Origin: an uncultured Myxococcaceae bacterium
GTDB taxonomy: Bacteria; Myxococcota_A; Polyangia; Polyangiales; Ga0077539
Reading direction: 5' to 3'
Assembly (NCBI GenBank): GCA_945952225.1
Contig: CAMFHP010000023.1
Location: 19,855 to 83,854, forward strand
DNA: 64,000 nucleotides
In this document: piece by piece, positions 8,844-20,286 of the stretch
Layout of the letters: each line of letters starts with the position of its first letter
Position numbering within the stretch: the stretch's first letter is position 1
Made by a program: the position numbers and the translations under genes
The notes under the pieces: generated by a model
What the model was told of the DNA's origin: nothing
Seen by the model: the letters and a program-made list of their open reading frames with translations, nothing else
Databases searched by the model: none

Positions 8844-10097
8844 CTACAACCGCGCGCGCTTGGGAATGATCACCATGCCGTCTTCGGACACGGTGAAGCG
8901 CTTGCGGTCTTCGTCGAGGTCGAAGCCGATCTGCGTGCCCTGGGGAATCTCGACGTCCTTGTCGATGATCACCTTGCGGAGCCGCGCGTAGCGCCCGACC
9001 TGCACGCCTTCGAGCAGGATGCACTGCTCCACGTGGGCGAAGGAGTTCACGCGCACGCCCGCGGAGAGCACCGAGCGGTGGATCTGCCCGCCCGAGATGA
9101 TGCACCCGTCGCTCACGAGCGAGTCGGTGGCGATGCCCACGCGCGCGTTGCTCTGATCGCTGAAGACGAACTTCGCCGGCGGGTCGAAGCTCATGCCCGT
9201 GCGAATGGGCCAGAGGCGGTTGTAGAGGTTGAACTCGGGCTTGATCTCCACGAGATCCATGTGGGCGTCGAAGTAGCTCTTGATGGTGCCGATGTCGCGC
9301 CAGTAGGTCATCGGCCCTTCGCCCGGGATCACGTTGGTGCCGAAGTCGAAGATGAACACCCGACGGCCCTGGGCCACCATCGACGGCAGGATGCTCTTGC
9401 CGAAATCATGGGCGCTGTCTTCGTTGGCCTGGTCGCGGATGAGCTCCTCTTCGAGCACCTTCGCGCCGAAGATGTAGTTGCCCATCGAGGCCAGCGACCA
9501 GCCGGGGCGCGAGGGGATCTCGGGCGGATCCTTGGGCTTCTCGACGAAGCTCAGCACGCGCCCGTTCTCGTCGATCTGGAGCACGCCGAACTGCGACGCT
9601 TCGGCCTTGGGAACGGGGATCGCCGCGACGGTGAGATCCGCGTCGGTGTCGAAGTGCCGCTCGACCATGAGCCGCACGTCCATCTTGTAGATGTGGTCGC
9701 CGCCGAAGATCACCACGTAGTCGGGTGAGGCATCGCGCACGACGTTGAAGCACTGCCACACGGCGTCGGCGCTGCCCTTGAACCACGACAGCCCCGTGCG
9801 CTGCTGCGCGGGAATGGTCTCGATGTAGTTGTCGAGAATGGGCGAGAGCCGCCACGCGCGGGCGATGTGCTCTTCGAGCGACGCGCTCTTGTACTGGGTC
9901 AGCACCTTGATGCGCGTGAGCCCCGAGTTCACGAGGTTCGAGAGCACCACGTCGATGATGCGATAGCGCCCGCCGAAGGGCACCGCGGGCTTGGCGCGTT
10001 CGAGCGTGAGGGGCGAGAGACGACGTCCTTCGCCGCCGGCGAGCACCATCGAGAGGATCTGCGGTGCGCTCCCCAGCGTCTGCTTCGGTCTACCCAT
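8844..10097 (-). CDS. glgC: Glucose-1-phosphate adenylyltransferase
   Basis: 417 residues from ATG 10097. It makes ADP-glucose from glucose-1-phosphate and ATP, the committed step of bacterial glycogen synthesis. Visible motifs are the nucleotide loop VLAGGEGRRLSPLT near 18, KPAVPFGGRYRIIDVVLSN, the substrate stretch GSADAVWQ, GGDHIYKMD, VEKP and GNYIF. The C-terminal left-handed beta-helix runs over roughly the last 120 residues. Length matches the family. It stands alone between the export operon and the PQQ lipoprotein; no glgA or glgB is in the window. An unrelated secreted amylase lies 44 kb away. Confidence 0.95.
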   Translation of the reverse strand: MGRPKQTLGSAPQILSMVLAGGEGRRLSPLTLERAKPAVPFGGRYRIIDVVLSNLVNSGLTRIKVLTQYKSASLEEHIARAWRLSPILDNYIETIPAQQRTGLSWFKGSADAVWQCFNVVRDASPDYVVIFGGDHIYKMDVRLMVERHFDTDADLTVAAIPVPKAEASQFGVLQIDENGRVLSFVEKPKDPPEIPSRPGWSLASMGNYIFGAKVLEEELIRDQANEDSAHDFGKSILPSMVAQGRRVFIFDFGTNVIPGEGPMTYWRDIGTIKSYFDAHMDLVEIKPEFNLYNRLWPIRTGMSFDPPAKFVFSDQSNARVGIATDSLVSDGCIISGGQIHRSVLSAGVRVNSFAHVEQCILLEGVQVGRYARLRKVIIDKDVEIPQGTQIGFDLDEDRKRFTVSEDGMVIIPKRARL

Positions 10098-10155
10098 GGG
10101 CGGCACTCTAATGCCCCACCGCCCGCGCGGGAACGTGCTTCCGACGCGGCGGCCT

Positions 10156-12782
<2,627 letters not shown>

Positions 12783-12786
12783 CGCG

Positions 12787-13512
12787 TCACCCCCGCAACA
12801 CCGCCTCGGCCACCGTCTCGGGCGCTTCGAGCACCACGTTGTGCCCGACGCCCGGCACGGTGACGTGGCGCACGCCCGCACGCAGCGAGACCATCTCGCG
12901 CGCGATCGCGGTGAACTTCTCGTCGCACGCGCCGGTCACCAGGGTCACGGGCACGGCGCTCTGCGCGAAGCGTCGTCGCCACGGAGGCTGTCGTCCGAGG
13001 CCCAGCGTGCGCAGCGACCACGCGAGTCCGCGGGCCGTGTGCTGCGTGCGCCATGCGCGCTGCGGGGCGAGGCGTTCGGGTGCGAGCAATCGTTGCGTGT
13101 CGAAGAGGGGGATGCGCTCCCACGCGTCGACGAAGGGCTCCACTCCGTCGCGTTCGAGGGAGCGCGCGAGGGCCTCGTCGGAGAGCGCGCGGGCCTCGCG
13201 GTCGGCGGCGCGGTCGAGTCCGAGGGCCACGCCCACGAGCACGAGCGAGGTGACGCGCGCGGGGTGGCGCATCGCGAGCGAGAGGGCCACGCGGGCGCCG
13301 AGCGAGTAGCCCACGAGGGCGACGGGCTCCCGGGGCAACACGCGCGCGGCGAAGGCGTCGAGCACGGATTCGAACTCGCCCTCGGGGGTGAAGGGCGCGA
13401 GGCCGTGTCCGGGCAGCGTGGGGCACTGCGCGAGCGCGTCGCCGGTGCGGTCGAGCACCGCGCGCCAGGCCATCGGCGCACCGAGGAATCCGTGGAGGTA
13501 GAGGCGGCTCAC
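12787..13512 (-). CDS. menH: Alpha/beta hydrolase, probable SHCHC synthase
   Basis: 241 residues from GTG 13512; the GTG and the menD stop share four bases (GTGA). It has an alpha/beta-hydrolase fold with LHGFLGAPMAW (oxyanion region), nucleophile elbow GYSLGAR near residue 84, a late acidic residue in TGACDEKF and catalytic His in PGVGHNV near the end. MenH removes pyruvate from SEPHCHC to give SHCHC in menaquinone synthesis. The operon position directly after menF-menD is the main reason for the specific call, because hydrolase sequence alone does not separate MenH from related esterases. Confidence 0.85.
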   Translation of the reverse strand: MSRLYLHGFLGAPMAWRAVLDRTGDALAQCPTLPGHGLAPFTPEGEFESVLDAFAARVLPREPVALVGYSLGARVALSLAMRHPARVTSLVLVGVALGLDRAADREARALSDEALARSLERDGVEPFVDAWERIPLFDTQRLLAPERLAPQRAWRTQHTARGLAWSLRTLGLGRQPPWRRRFAQSAVPVTLVTGACDEKFTAIAREMVSLRAGVRHVTVPGVGHNVVLEAPETVAEAVLRG

Positions 13513-15302
13513 AGCGCGCTGCGCACGGCGGCGAGGGCGCGGTCGCGGAGGTCGCGTCCCTGCGTGGGCTCGACCACACACTCGATCACGACGGGCGCGG
13601 TCGCGGTGCGTGCTTCGTGGAGCGCGTGCACGAGCGCGTCGCGCGAGGTGACCCGCGCGTAGCCCAGCGAGAAGGCCGCCGCGGCGTGGTCGAAGCGCAC
13701 GGCCTGGGGCGTGGTGAAGAGCTGCGCGAAGTGCTCGCCGAGCTCGGTGCCCGGCGCGGCCTGACGACCGAGGGGGAGCTGTTCGAAGATGCGTCCGCCC
13801 TCGTTCTGCACGACCACGATGGCGAGGGGGCCGCCGACCACGCGCGCTGCGTTGAGTCCGCCGAGGTCGTGGAGCGCGGAGATGTCTCCGAGGTGCACGG
13901 CCACGAGGTGCTTCGCATCGGTGACCGAGCGCACGCCCGCCGCGCCCGCCACGAGCCCGTCGATGCCGCTCGCCCCGCGCTGGTGGAACACCCGCACCGC
14001 GCCGCGCGCCGCGTCGCCGAAGGTGTCGACGTCGCGCACCGGGAGGCTGTTGCCCATGCACAGCACATCATCGTCTGCGAGCGTTGCGATCAGCGTGTGG
14101 GCCACGACGCCCTCGCTCCAGACGCTCTCGTCGCGCACGGCGCCGATCGCGTGAAGTGCCTTCTGCTGCGAGGTTTTCAGCGAGTCGCCCCAGGCGCGCG
14201 TGTCGTCGTCGGGGGAGCGTCCATCGAGCGCGGTGACGAGCGCGGCGAGCACGTCGACGGGGCGACCGAGCACCACGCCCGTCGCGCTGCCGTGGGGGTC
14301 GGGCCAGCCGTGCGGGGCCACCACGAAGCGCGGCGCACGGAGCTCGGAGGCCACCGTGGCATACGTGGGCGAGGTGGGCGGCAGGCCGAGTTCGATCACC
14401 ACGTCGGGCGCCGCCATCGCGCGGAACGCAGGGCTGCGCAGCAGCGCATCGAACGAGGGGAGCGCGACCGTCTCGGAGGAGAGCCCGAAGCGGACGTTGC
14501 TCGTGGTCTCGGCGAGCACGGCGGCGCCGGTGCGCGCGCAGAGGGCGTCGACGAGGGCGCGCAGGCGGGCGTTCTCGGCGGCGTCGGGGGTGAGCGTGGG
14601 GCCTGCGACGATCCACGGGCGGCGCGCGGTGCGGAGCGCGTCGGTGAGGTCGGCGAGGGCCTCGGGCGAAGGGGTGAGCGCGGCGTCGTAGGCGCGCGTC
14701 GGCGGGGCTTCGAGGAGGGCGTCGACGAGGGGCTCCCAGGCTTCGGGCGCGTCGGTGCGCACGGGCTCCAGGGGCTTGCGAAAGCGGGCGTTGAGGTGCA
14801 CCGCGCCGGGCAGGGGCCAGCGCGCGCGATGGACGCACTGGGCCGCGATGCGTCCCACGGCGCGGAGGGCGTGGGGGCTCGGGTTGGGCGTGCCGAGCTC
14901 GGCGTGGTGGCGCGCGTGGTCACCGAGCAGATCGCGCTGGTCGATGGTCTGCGGAGACGCGCAGTCGTAGGCCTCCCACGGTCGGTCGGCGGTCACGCAC
15001 ACCATGGGAACGCCCGTGAGCGAGGCCTCGATGGCCGCGGGGAGCCAGTGCGCGCCCGCCGTGCCCGACGTGCAGATCAGCGCCGTGGGACGCCCCGTGG
15101 CCCGCGCCTGACCGAGCGCCACGAAGCTCGCCACGCGCTCGTCGACGTGGAGGTGGCAGCGCAGCAGGGGCTCGCGCGAGGCCGCGAGGGCGAGGGGTGT
15201 AGAGCGCGATCCGGGGCTCACCACGAGGTCGCGAACGCCCGCGCGAGCGAGGGCCCGTACGAACAGCCGCGCCCAGGCGGTGTGGAGGTTGGTGGTCTGC
15301 AT
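13509..15302 (-). CDS. menD: SEPHCHC synthase (menaquinone biosynthesis)
   Basis: 597 residues from ATG 15302. A ThDP-dependent enzyme that joins isochorismate and 2-oxoglutarate to make SEPHCHC. N-terminal motifs are VVSPGSRSTPLALA, HVDERVASFVALG (with the cofactor-activating Glu) and TSGTAGAHWLPAAIEA. Further signs are VTADRPWE, DQRDLLG and the C-terminal ThDP/metal region around FHQRGASGIDG and VVVQNEGGRIFEQLP. Length is slightly above the usual 550-580. It sits 15 bases after menF and overlaps menH by GTGA, so the three genes form one unit. Menaquinone fits the quinone usage of myxobacteria. Confidence 0.95.
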   Translation of the reverse strand: MQTTNLHTAWARLFVRALARAGVRDLVVSPGSRSTPLALAASREPLLRCHLHVDERVASFVALGQARATGRPTALICTSGTAGAHWLPAAIEASLTGVPMVCVTADRPWEAYDCASPQTIDQRDLLGDHARHHAELGTPNPSPHALRAVGRIAAQCVHRARWPLPGAVHLNARFRKPLEPVRTDAPEAWEPLVDALLEAPPTRAYDAALTPSPEALADLTDALRTARRPWIVAGPTLTPDAAENARLRALVDALCARTGAAVLAETTSNVRFGLSSETVALPSFDALLRSPAFRAMAAPDVVIELGLPPTSPTYATVASELRAPRFVVAPHGWPDPHGSATGVVLGRPVDVLAALVTALDGRSPDDDTRAWGDSLKTSQQKALHAIGAVRDESVWSEGVVAHTLIATLADDDVLCMGNSLPVRDVDTFGDAARGAVRVFHQRGASGIDGLVAGAAGVRSVTDAKHLVAVHLGDISALHDLGGLNAARVVGGPLAIVVVQNEGGRIFEQLPLGRQAAPGTELGEHFAQLFTTPQAVRFDHAAAAFSLGYARVTSRDALVHALHEARTATAPVVIECVVEPTQGRDLRDRALAAVRSAL

Positions 15303-15317
15303 GGTGGGGTGTTCTGT

Positions 15318-16667
15318 TCAGGCCCCGAGGGCCGCGCGCATGGGGGCCATCTTGGCTTCGGTCTCGGCCCACTCGGTGTCGGGGTCCGAGCCCGCGACGA
15401 GCCCCGCGCCGGCGTACGTCCACGCCTGCGCGCCCTGGAGCAGCGCCGCGCGGATCGCCACGTGGAACGCCCCGTCTCCGTCGGCATCGCACCAGCCCAC
15501 GGGTCCCGCGTACCACCCGCGGGGCGCGCGCTCGCAGCGTGCGATCCAGTCGAGGGCCGCGTCGCGGGGCGTGCCTCCGAGCGCGGGCGTCGGGTGCAGC
15601 GCCTCGACGAGCGAGAGCACGTGCGTGTCTTCACGGAGCGCCGCCGTGATGGGCGTAAACAGATGGTGCACCGTGCGGAGCGTGCGGACCGACGGCGACG
15701 CGGGCGCGGTGATCTCCCGCGCGAAGGGCGCGAGCGCGTGACGGATGCCCTCGACCACGTGCGCGTGCTCGCGAAGATCCTTCTCGCTCGCGAGGAGCGC
15801 GGCGACCTGCGTGGCGTCGTGTGACGTATCCCGTCCACGGGGCATGGAGCCCGCGAGCGCGTCGAGGGAGGCGGTCTCTCCGTCGCGTCGCACGAGCTGT
15901 TCGGGCGTGTGGGCCACGAGGGTGCTGGCGCCGAGCTGCATCGCCACGCGCACGCTGCCCGCGAGGGGAGGCGCCATCGCCTTCAGCACACTCCCGACGT
16001 GCCACGGGTGCGAGGCGCGCACCGTCGCGCGACGGGCGCCCACGAGCTTGAGGGCGTCTCCGCGGGCCATCACGGCGAGGGCGTCGCGCACGAGCTCGCG
16101 CCACGCTTCGAAGCCCTCGGCGCCGTCGCGGGTCACGCGCGGAGGCTCGTACACCGCGGGCGCGGCGGTGCACCACGCGAGGGCCTTCGCGGCCGCGTCG
16201 GAGAGCGATGCCCCGCGCATCACTGCGAGCTGGAGGTACGCGCGCCCGTCGCACACGATCGCCGCGCACGCGGGCAGCGTGAGCGAGGCCGCGGGGGCAT
16301 CACACCACGCGGGGTCTTCGTGCGTGGCGCGTCGCGGGTCGAAGGTCTGGCCTCCCCACAGCCGCGGGCGTGCGATCGCGTGCGGAACGCCCGGCGCGAC
16401 CACGTGCAGCCCGCGCAGGAGTTCGTTGGCTTCGCGGGCCATGGGCGCGAGGGCATCGCCCGTGAGTCGCGCGGCGACGCCGTGGCCGACGAGGGAGAGC
16501 GCGTCGGACGCACCCGGCGCCCACACCACGGAGGGTGACGTCGCGAGGGCGAGGAGGGCGTCGAGGTCCGTCGGTGCCGCGGGCACGGTGATCACACAGC
16601 CCGTGTGGTCGATGTGCTTCGCGGCCTCGTCGAGCGCCGTGGCGAGGAGCGGTTCGTCGGGCAGCAC
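15318..16667 (-). CDS. menF: Isochorismate synthase
   Basis: 449 residues from GTG 16667. The C-terminal half is a chorismate-binding domain: DALKLVGARR with the base Lys, TLVAHTPEQLVRRDG, LDALAGSMPRGRD, RGWYAGPVGW, and the metal-binding end DTEWAETEAK. The enzyme converts chorismate to isochorismate, the branch point to menaquinone (or to salicylate in siderophore pathways; the menD neighbour decides for menaquinone). The N-terminal 170 residues are variable, as in the family. No clear Shine-Dalgarno precedes the GTG. The upstream neighbour on the same strand, 42 bases away, is a sigma-54 activator. Confidence 0.92.
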   Translation of the reverse strand: MLPDEPLLATALDEAAKHIDHTGCVITVPAAPTDLDALLALATSPSVVWAPGASDALSLVGHGVAARLTGDALAPMAREANELLRGLHVVAPGVPHAIARPRLWGGQTFDPRRATHEDPAWCDAPAASLTLPACAAIVCDGRAYLQLAVMRGASLSDAAAKALAWCTAAPAVYEPPRVTRDGAEGFEAWRELVRDALAVMARGDALKLVGARRATVRASHPWHVGSVLKAMAPPLAGSVRVAMQLGASTLVAHTPEQLVRRDGETASLDALAGSMPRGRDTSHDATQVAALLASEKDLREHAHVVEGIRHALAPFAREITAPASPSVRTLRTVHHLFTPITAALREDTHVLSLVEALHPTPALGGTPRDAALDWIARCERAPRGWYAGPVGWCDADGDGAFHVAIRAALLQGAQAWTYAGAGLVAGSDPDTEWAETEAKMAPMRAALGA

Positions 16668-16709
16668 GCGGCGCGGGACTTATGCGCCGCCGGGGTCGTG
16701 CGTCAAGCG

Positions 16710-17795
16710 TCAGGAGATGCGCTTGCGGCGCAGCATTTCGACGAGCGTGGTGCGGTTCAGTCGTAAGAGCTGCGCGGCCTGGTTGCGGTTGTTGCCCGTG
16801 CGGTCGAGGGCCATGCGCAGGAGCTTGTTCTCGTAGGCCTCGATGGCCGCGCGAAAATCAACGCCCTCGTCGGGCAGGTCGATGCTCGGGTCGATGACCG
16901 ACGCGGCGGAGAAGGGCGCGTTCGAGACGATCTCCGCGGCGGCGGCGGCCTCGGAGGGCGTGCGCTCGGCGGCGACGCGCTCGTAGTGCTCGCGCACCTT
17001 CGCGGGCAGGTCGGCGAGGGTCACCAGCGGCGTGCGCGTGAGGAGCACCGCGCGCTCGATGGTGTTCTCCAGCTCGCGGATGTTACCCGGCCAGCTCCAC
17101 GCGCGGATCGCGGCCATGGCGTCGGGGTGGTAGCCCGCGAGGCCCGCGCGCCCCACGCGCGCCGCGCAGTGCTGGAGGAAGTACAGCGCCAGCGACTCGA
17201 CGTCGTTGCCGCGCTCGCACAGCGGCGGCAGGTGCACCTGCACCACGTTGAGGCGGTAGTAGAGGTCTTCGCGGAAGCGTCCCGCGGCCACCTCGGCGGC
17301 GAGGTCGCGGTTGGTCGCGGCCACCACGCGGATGTCGCACTTGATCGCGCGCGCCTCGCCCACGGGCGTGTACTCGCGCTGCTGCAACAGCCGCAGGATC
17401 TTGGGCTGCAACGTGATGGGCAGCTCGCCGATCTCGTCGAGGTAGAGCGTGCCGCCCTCGGCCGCGCCCACGTAGCCTTCGGTCGCACCCACGGCGCCCG
17501 TGAAGGCCCCGCGCTTGTGCCCGAAGAGCATCGACTCGATGAGGTTCTCGGGGAGCGCGCCGCAGTTGACGGCCACGAAGGGCGCCTGCGCGCGCGGCGA
17601 GGCGTCGTGGAGCGCGGCGACGACGAGCTCCTTGCCCGTGCCGCTCGGGCCCGTGACCAGCACGTTGCAGGTGGTCGGCGCGACGCGTTCGATCGTGTCG
17701 AGGGCCTCTCGGATCGACGGGTGATGCCCGATGATCTTTCCCTGGCTCGTGCGCCGCAAGGTCAGTTTCGGCGAGCTGGCGTCCATACCATCCAC
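16710..17795 (-). CDS. Sigma-54-dependent activator without a sensor domain (AAA+ plus Fis HTH)
   Basis: 361 residues. The start is GTG 17795, chosen because GAGGAGA lies 7 bases before it; ATG 17786 would be 16 bases away. Only about 20 residues precede the AAA+ domain, so there is no receiver, PAS, GAF or FHA input domain, as in PspF. Walker A is GPSGTGKE (49-56), the sigma-54 contact loop GAFTGA is intact (96-101), Walker B is YLDEIGEL, and the C-terminus (about 315-361) is a Fis-type helix-turn-helix (GNNRNQAAQLLRLNRTTL). It must be controlled by a separate partner or by its level. The target genes are unknown; menF follows 42 bases downstream. Confidence 0.93.
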   Translation of the reverse strand: MDGMDASSPKLTLRRTSQGKIIGHHPSIREALDTIERVAPTTCNVLVTGPSGTGKELVVAALHDASPRAQAPFVAVNCGALPENLIESMLFGHKRGAFTGAVGATEGYVGAAEGGTLYLDEIGELPITLQPKILRLLQQREYTPVGEARAIKCDIRVVAATNRDLAAEVAAGRFREDLYYRLNVVQVHLPPLCERGNDVESLALYFLQHCAARVGRAGLAGYHPDAMAAIRAWSWPGNIRELENTIERAVLLTRTPLVTLADLPAKVREHYERVAAERTPSEAAAAAEIVSNAPFSAASVIDPSIDLPDEGVDFRAAIEAYENKLLRMALDRTGNNRNQAAQLLRLNRTTLVEMLRRKRIS

Positions 17796-18153
17796 GGTTC
17801 ATCTCCTCGGCCCCGATGCGCAGGGTCGATCGCGTCCTCGGCGCGGGTACGTGGGGCCCGTCAGCCCCCTTCGCACGGCGTCGCGATGCACTTTGTTAAC
17901 CGAATCCGGACACTCCCGCTACGCTTGAGCTCGCCGGGCGCCTCCATGTGCTGCCGCGCGACAACACCGTCGAGGTCCGGCGCGCCTCGAAGCGTCGGGC
18001 GGGGCGTCACGACGGCGTGCGGGATCCGTTGATTCGCCGCGGCGTCGCTGAAATTCCGTCGCCCCGCCGAGGGTGGCGTTGCGGGGGTGGATCGCTGTTC
18101 GGATGTTCGGGGCTTGCGTCGCACCGCGGACTGCGGCGGGGAGACGTTGGGGC
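17796..18153. other. 358-base intergenic region
   Basis: This is the only stretch over 300 bases without a gene I trust. It lies between the stop of the zinc-ribbon gene and the start of the sigma-54 activator, both on the minus strand. It contains the activator's ribosome-binding site near its left end. Open frames crossing it look like high-GC shadows without recognisable protein features. I see no convincing sigma-54 (-24/-12) site, terminator or RNA structure, though a promoter for the activator is expected here. Confidence 0.5.
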
Positions 18154-19254
18154 TCAGGCCTGGCCGAGTTCGACGGGGTGCTGCGCGTTGCAGTACTCGC
18201 ACGCGATGAGGTTCTGACCGCGCACGGGCGGCGTGAGCGCGGCGCCGCAGTTGTCACACGACGAGGGCCAGCGCACGGGCACGCCGACGTTGGAGTTCTC
18301 GGGCATGGGGCCCTGGTAGCGCGCGCGGGCCATGTCGCCGGTGCGGAGCTGTTCGAGCAGGGTGTCGAGCTCGCGGGCGTTCTGGTCGGAGAGCTCGAAG
18401 GTCGCGCGCGACGGCGCGTTGCCGCCCGGTCGAAAGCTCAGCGTGAGGAGCTGGTCTTTGAACACCAGACCGCGCTCGGCATCGTCGCTCGATGCGATCT
18501 GTCCGATGAGCTGGTCGAGCAGCAGCGCGCGGCGCGTCTCGGTGCGCGACGCGAAGAACAGGAACGACCGTTCGAGCACGACCTCTTCGGTGTGTTCGAA
18601 GCGCACGCGGTGGGCGGTGAAGAGCAGCAGGCCCTCGCGCTTGCCCTGCGGAGAGTCTTCCCACGTGGCCTTCACCGCGAGCACGGGGTTCTCCTCGGGC
18701 TGCATGCGAAACGAGGCCTTCTCGAAGCAGTCGAGGGTGAAGTGCACCTGCGCGAGCTTCTTCACCAGCTCGTCGACGGTGCCCAGAAACGGCCCCACCG
18801 ACTCGCGCACGCGGCGCTCCGCGGCGTCGATGGCCGACGAGAGCCCGCTCGCCTCGCCCGCGAGCGACATGGCCTCCTGCTGCACCGTGTGAGCAGGCCG
18901 ACCGCGGAGCCGCCCCGCGCGAGAGAGCAGCGTGTCGGCGCGTCCCCGGAGCTCGCGCGCGGCGCGCTGGGTCTCGCTCCGCGCGGTGTTCACGGCCCCG
19001 TCGGCGAGGCCCTGCGCGCGACGGAGCTTCTCTTCGAGATCGCCCGCCCAGATGTATCCGCGGGCCCTCGCGCGGGCCACGTCTTCGCCCAGCTTGCCGA
19101 GCGCCTGCGTGCGCGTGTTGATCTCGTTGAGCACGACGTCGAACGACAGCCGCGCCGCGGTGCTCTCCGCCGACGAGAGCGCGTTCGACACCTCGAGCTC
19201 GATCATCGCGCGCTCGGCGAGCATGTCCTGCTTGGTTCCACCGTCCCTGGCCAT
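18154..19254 (-). CDS. Unrecognised coiled-coil protein with a C-terminal zinc ribbon
   Basis: 366 residues from ATG 19254, preceded by ACGGAGAC. I do not recognise the family. Residues 1-170 are strongly helical and charged, likely coiled coil. The middle (about 185-310) is beta-rich, with LLLFTAHRVRFEHTEEVV recalling the strand pattern of bacterial PH-like domains. The last 35 residues hold two CxxC pairs (CDNCG and CEYCN), a zinc ribbon. There is no signal peptide or membrane segment, so it is probably cytoplasmic. It is divergent from the slipin operon, 126 bases apart, which suggests but does not prove a shared role at the membrane. Confidence 0.8.
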   Translation of the reverse strand: MARDGGTKQDMLAERAMIELEVSNALSSAESTAARLSFDVVLNEINTRTQALGKLGEDVARARARGYIWAGDLEEKLRRAQGLADGAVNTARSETQRAARELRGRADTLLSRAGRLRGRPAHTVQQEAMSLAGEASGLSSAIDAAERRVRESVGPFLGTVDELVKKLAQVHFTLDCFEKASFRMQPEENPVLAVKATWEDSPQGKREGLLLFTAHRVRFEHTEEVVLERSFLFFASRTETRRALLLDQLIGQIASSDDAERGLVFKDQLLTLSFRPGGNAPSRATFELSDQNARELDTLLEQLRTGDMARARYQGPMPENSNVGVPVRWPSSCDNCGAALTPPVRGQNLIACEYCNAQHPVELGQA

Positions 19255-19380
19255 AACCGTCTCCGTGCCTCCCGGGTGCGATGCTACGCGGTCGCTCCGC
19301 GGCTCTCATCACCACGAAGCCGCGCGTGAAATCAAGCCCCGCCCGACAGCGCGGCCCTATACTCCGCGCGAGGGCAAGAC

Positions 19381-20286
19381 ATGGATCCTGCGGTCGGGTT
19401 GCTGTTCCCGTTTCTCATGGTGCTCCTGATGCTGGTGCTGCGCTCCGTGCGGCAGATCAACCAGTGGGAGGTCGGGCTGAAGTTCACGCTGGGCAAATTC
19501 TCGGGCCGCATGGAGCCCGGGGTGAACCTCGTGATCCCGCTGTTCCAATCGATGATGCGCGTCGACACGCGCATTCGAAACCGCGACCTCCCGCACCAGA
19601 TGGTCATCACGTCTGACAACGTCACCGCGATGATCGACGCGGTGGTCTATTACAAGGTCGTCGACCCCGAGAAGGCCGCGCTCAACGTCGAGAACTACGA
19701 GCTCGCCATCAAAGACCGCGCGAAGGTGGTGCTCCGCGACATCGTGGGCGAGATCCGTCTCGATGAGCTCCTCGAACACCGCGAGGAGATCGCCGCGAAG
19801 GTGCGCGCCGCCGTCGAGCAGTTCGTGGCCCAGTGGGGCCTGCACGTGGAGCTCATCGCGATGCAGGACATCCAGCTCCCGCCGCAGATGCAGGAGGTCA
19901 TCGCGCGCAAGGCCATCGCCGAGCGCGACCGGCAGTACGTGCTCATCAAGTCGCAGGCCGACGTCGAGAGCGCGCGCAACTTCGCCGAGGCCGCGCGCAT
20001 CCTCACCGAGTCGCCCGGCGCGATGGAACTCCGCCGCCTCGAAGCGCTGCAGAACCTCACCGCCGCGGGCACGAGCAAGGTGATCTTCGACCTCGCGCGC
20101 GACAGCGGAAACGACGTGCGCAAGCAGTCCGTCGCCATGGCCGCCGCGATGGACGAGCAGCGCACCGGCGTGCGCGTCGACGCCCCCGCGCAGCACCCCG
20201 CGGTGAAGTCCGACGAGGGCGAGGGCGCGCAGTCGCAGCCCACCTTCGCGCAGCTCGCCGCCCGCGCCGGTCAGCGCACGCCGTGA
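19381..20286 (+). CDS. Slipin / SPFH (band 7) membrane protein
   Basis: 301 residues from ATG 19381. An N-terminal membrane anchor (about 5-22, VGLLFPFLMVLLMLVLRSV) is followed by the SPFH domain: QINQWEVGLKFTLGKFSGRMEPGVN, DLPHQMVITSDNVTAMIDAVVYYKV and VLRDIVGEIRLDELLEHREE. After that comes a helical stretch AIAERDRQYVLIKSQAD and a low-complexity tail. Slipins and stomatins build oligomeric rings at the membrane and often work with a NfeD partner, which I do not find here. The last four bases (GTGA) hold the start of the next gene. Confidence 0.92.
   Translation: MDPAVGLLFPFLMVLLMLVLRSVRQINQWEVGLKFTLGKFSGRMEPGVNLVIPLFQSMMRVDTRIRNRDLPHQMVITSDNVTAMIDAVVYYKVVDPEKAALNVENYELAIKDRAKVVLRDIVGEIRLDELLEHREEIAAKVRAAVEQFVAQWGLHVELIAMQDIQLPPQMQEVIARKAIAERDRQYVLIKSQADVESARNFAEAARILTESPGAMELRRLEALQNLTAAGTSKVIFDLARDSGNDVRKQSVAMAAAMDEQRTGVRVDAPAQHPAVKSDEGEGAQSQPTFAQLAARAGQRTP

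Noticed and set aside
13617..15824. 2.2-kb plus-strand open frame across menD and menF
   Set aside because: Its translation has no recognisable protein character, and the minus strand codes for clear MenD and MenF.
15318..16667. Salicylate or siderophore-type isochorismate synthase
   Set aside because: menD and menH follow directly in the same operon, and no siderophore genes are present.
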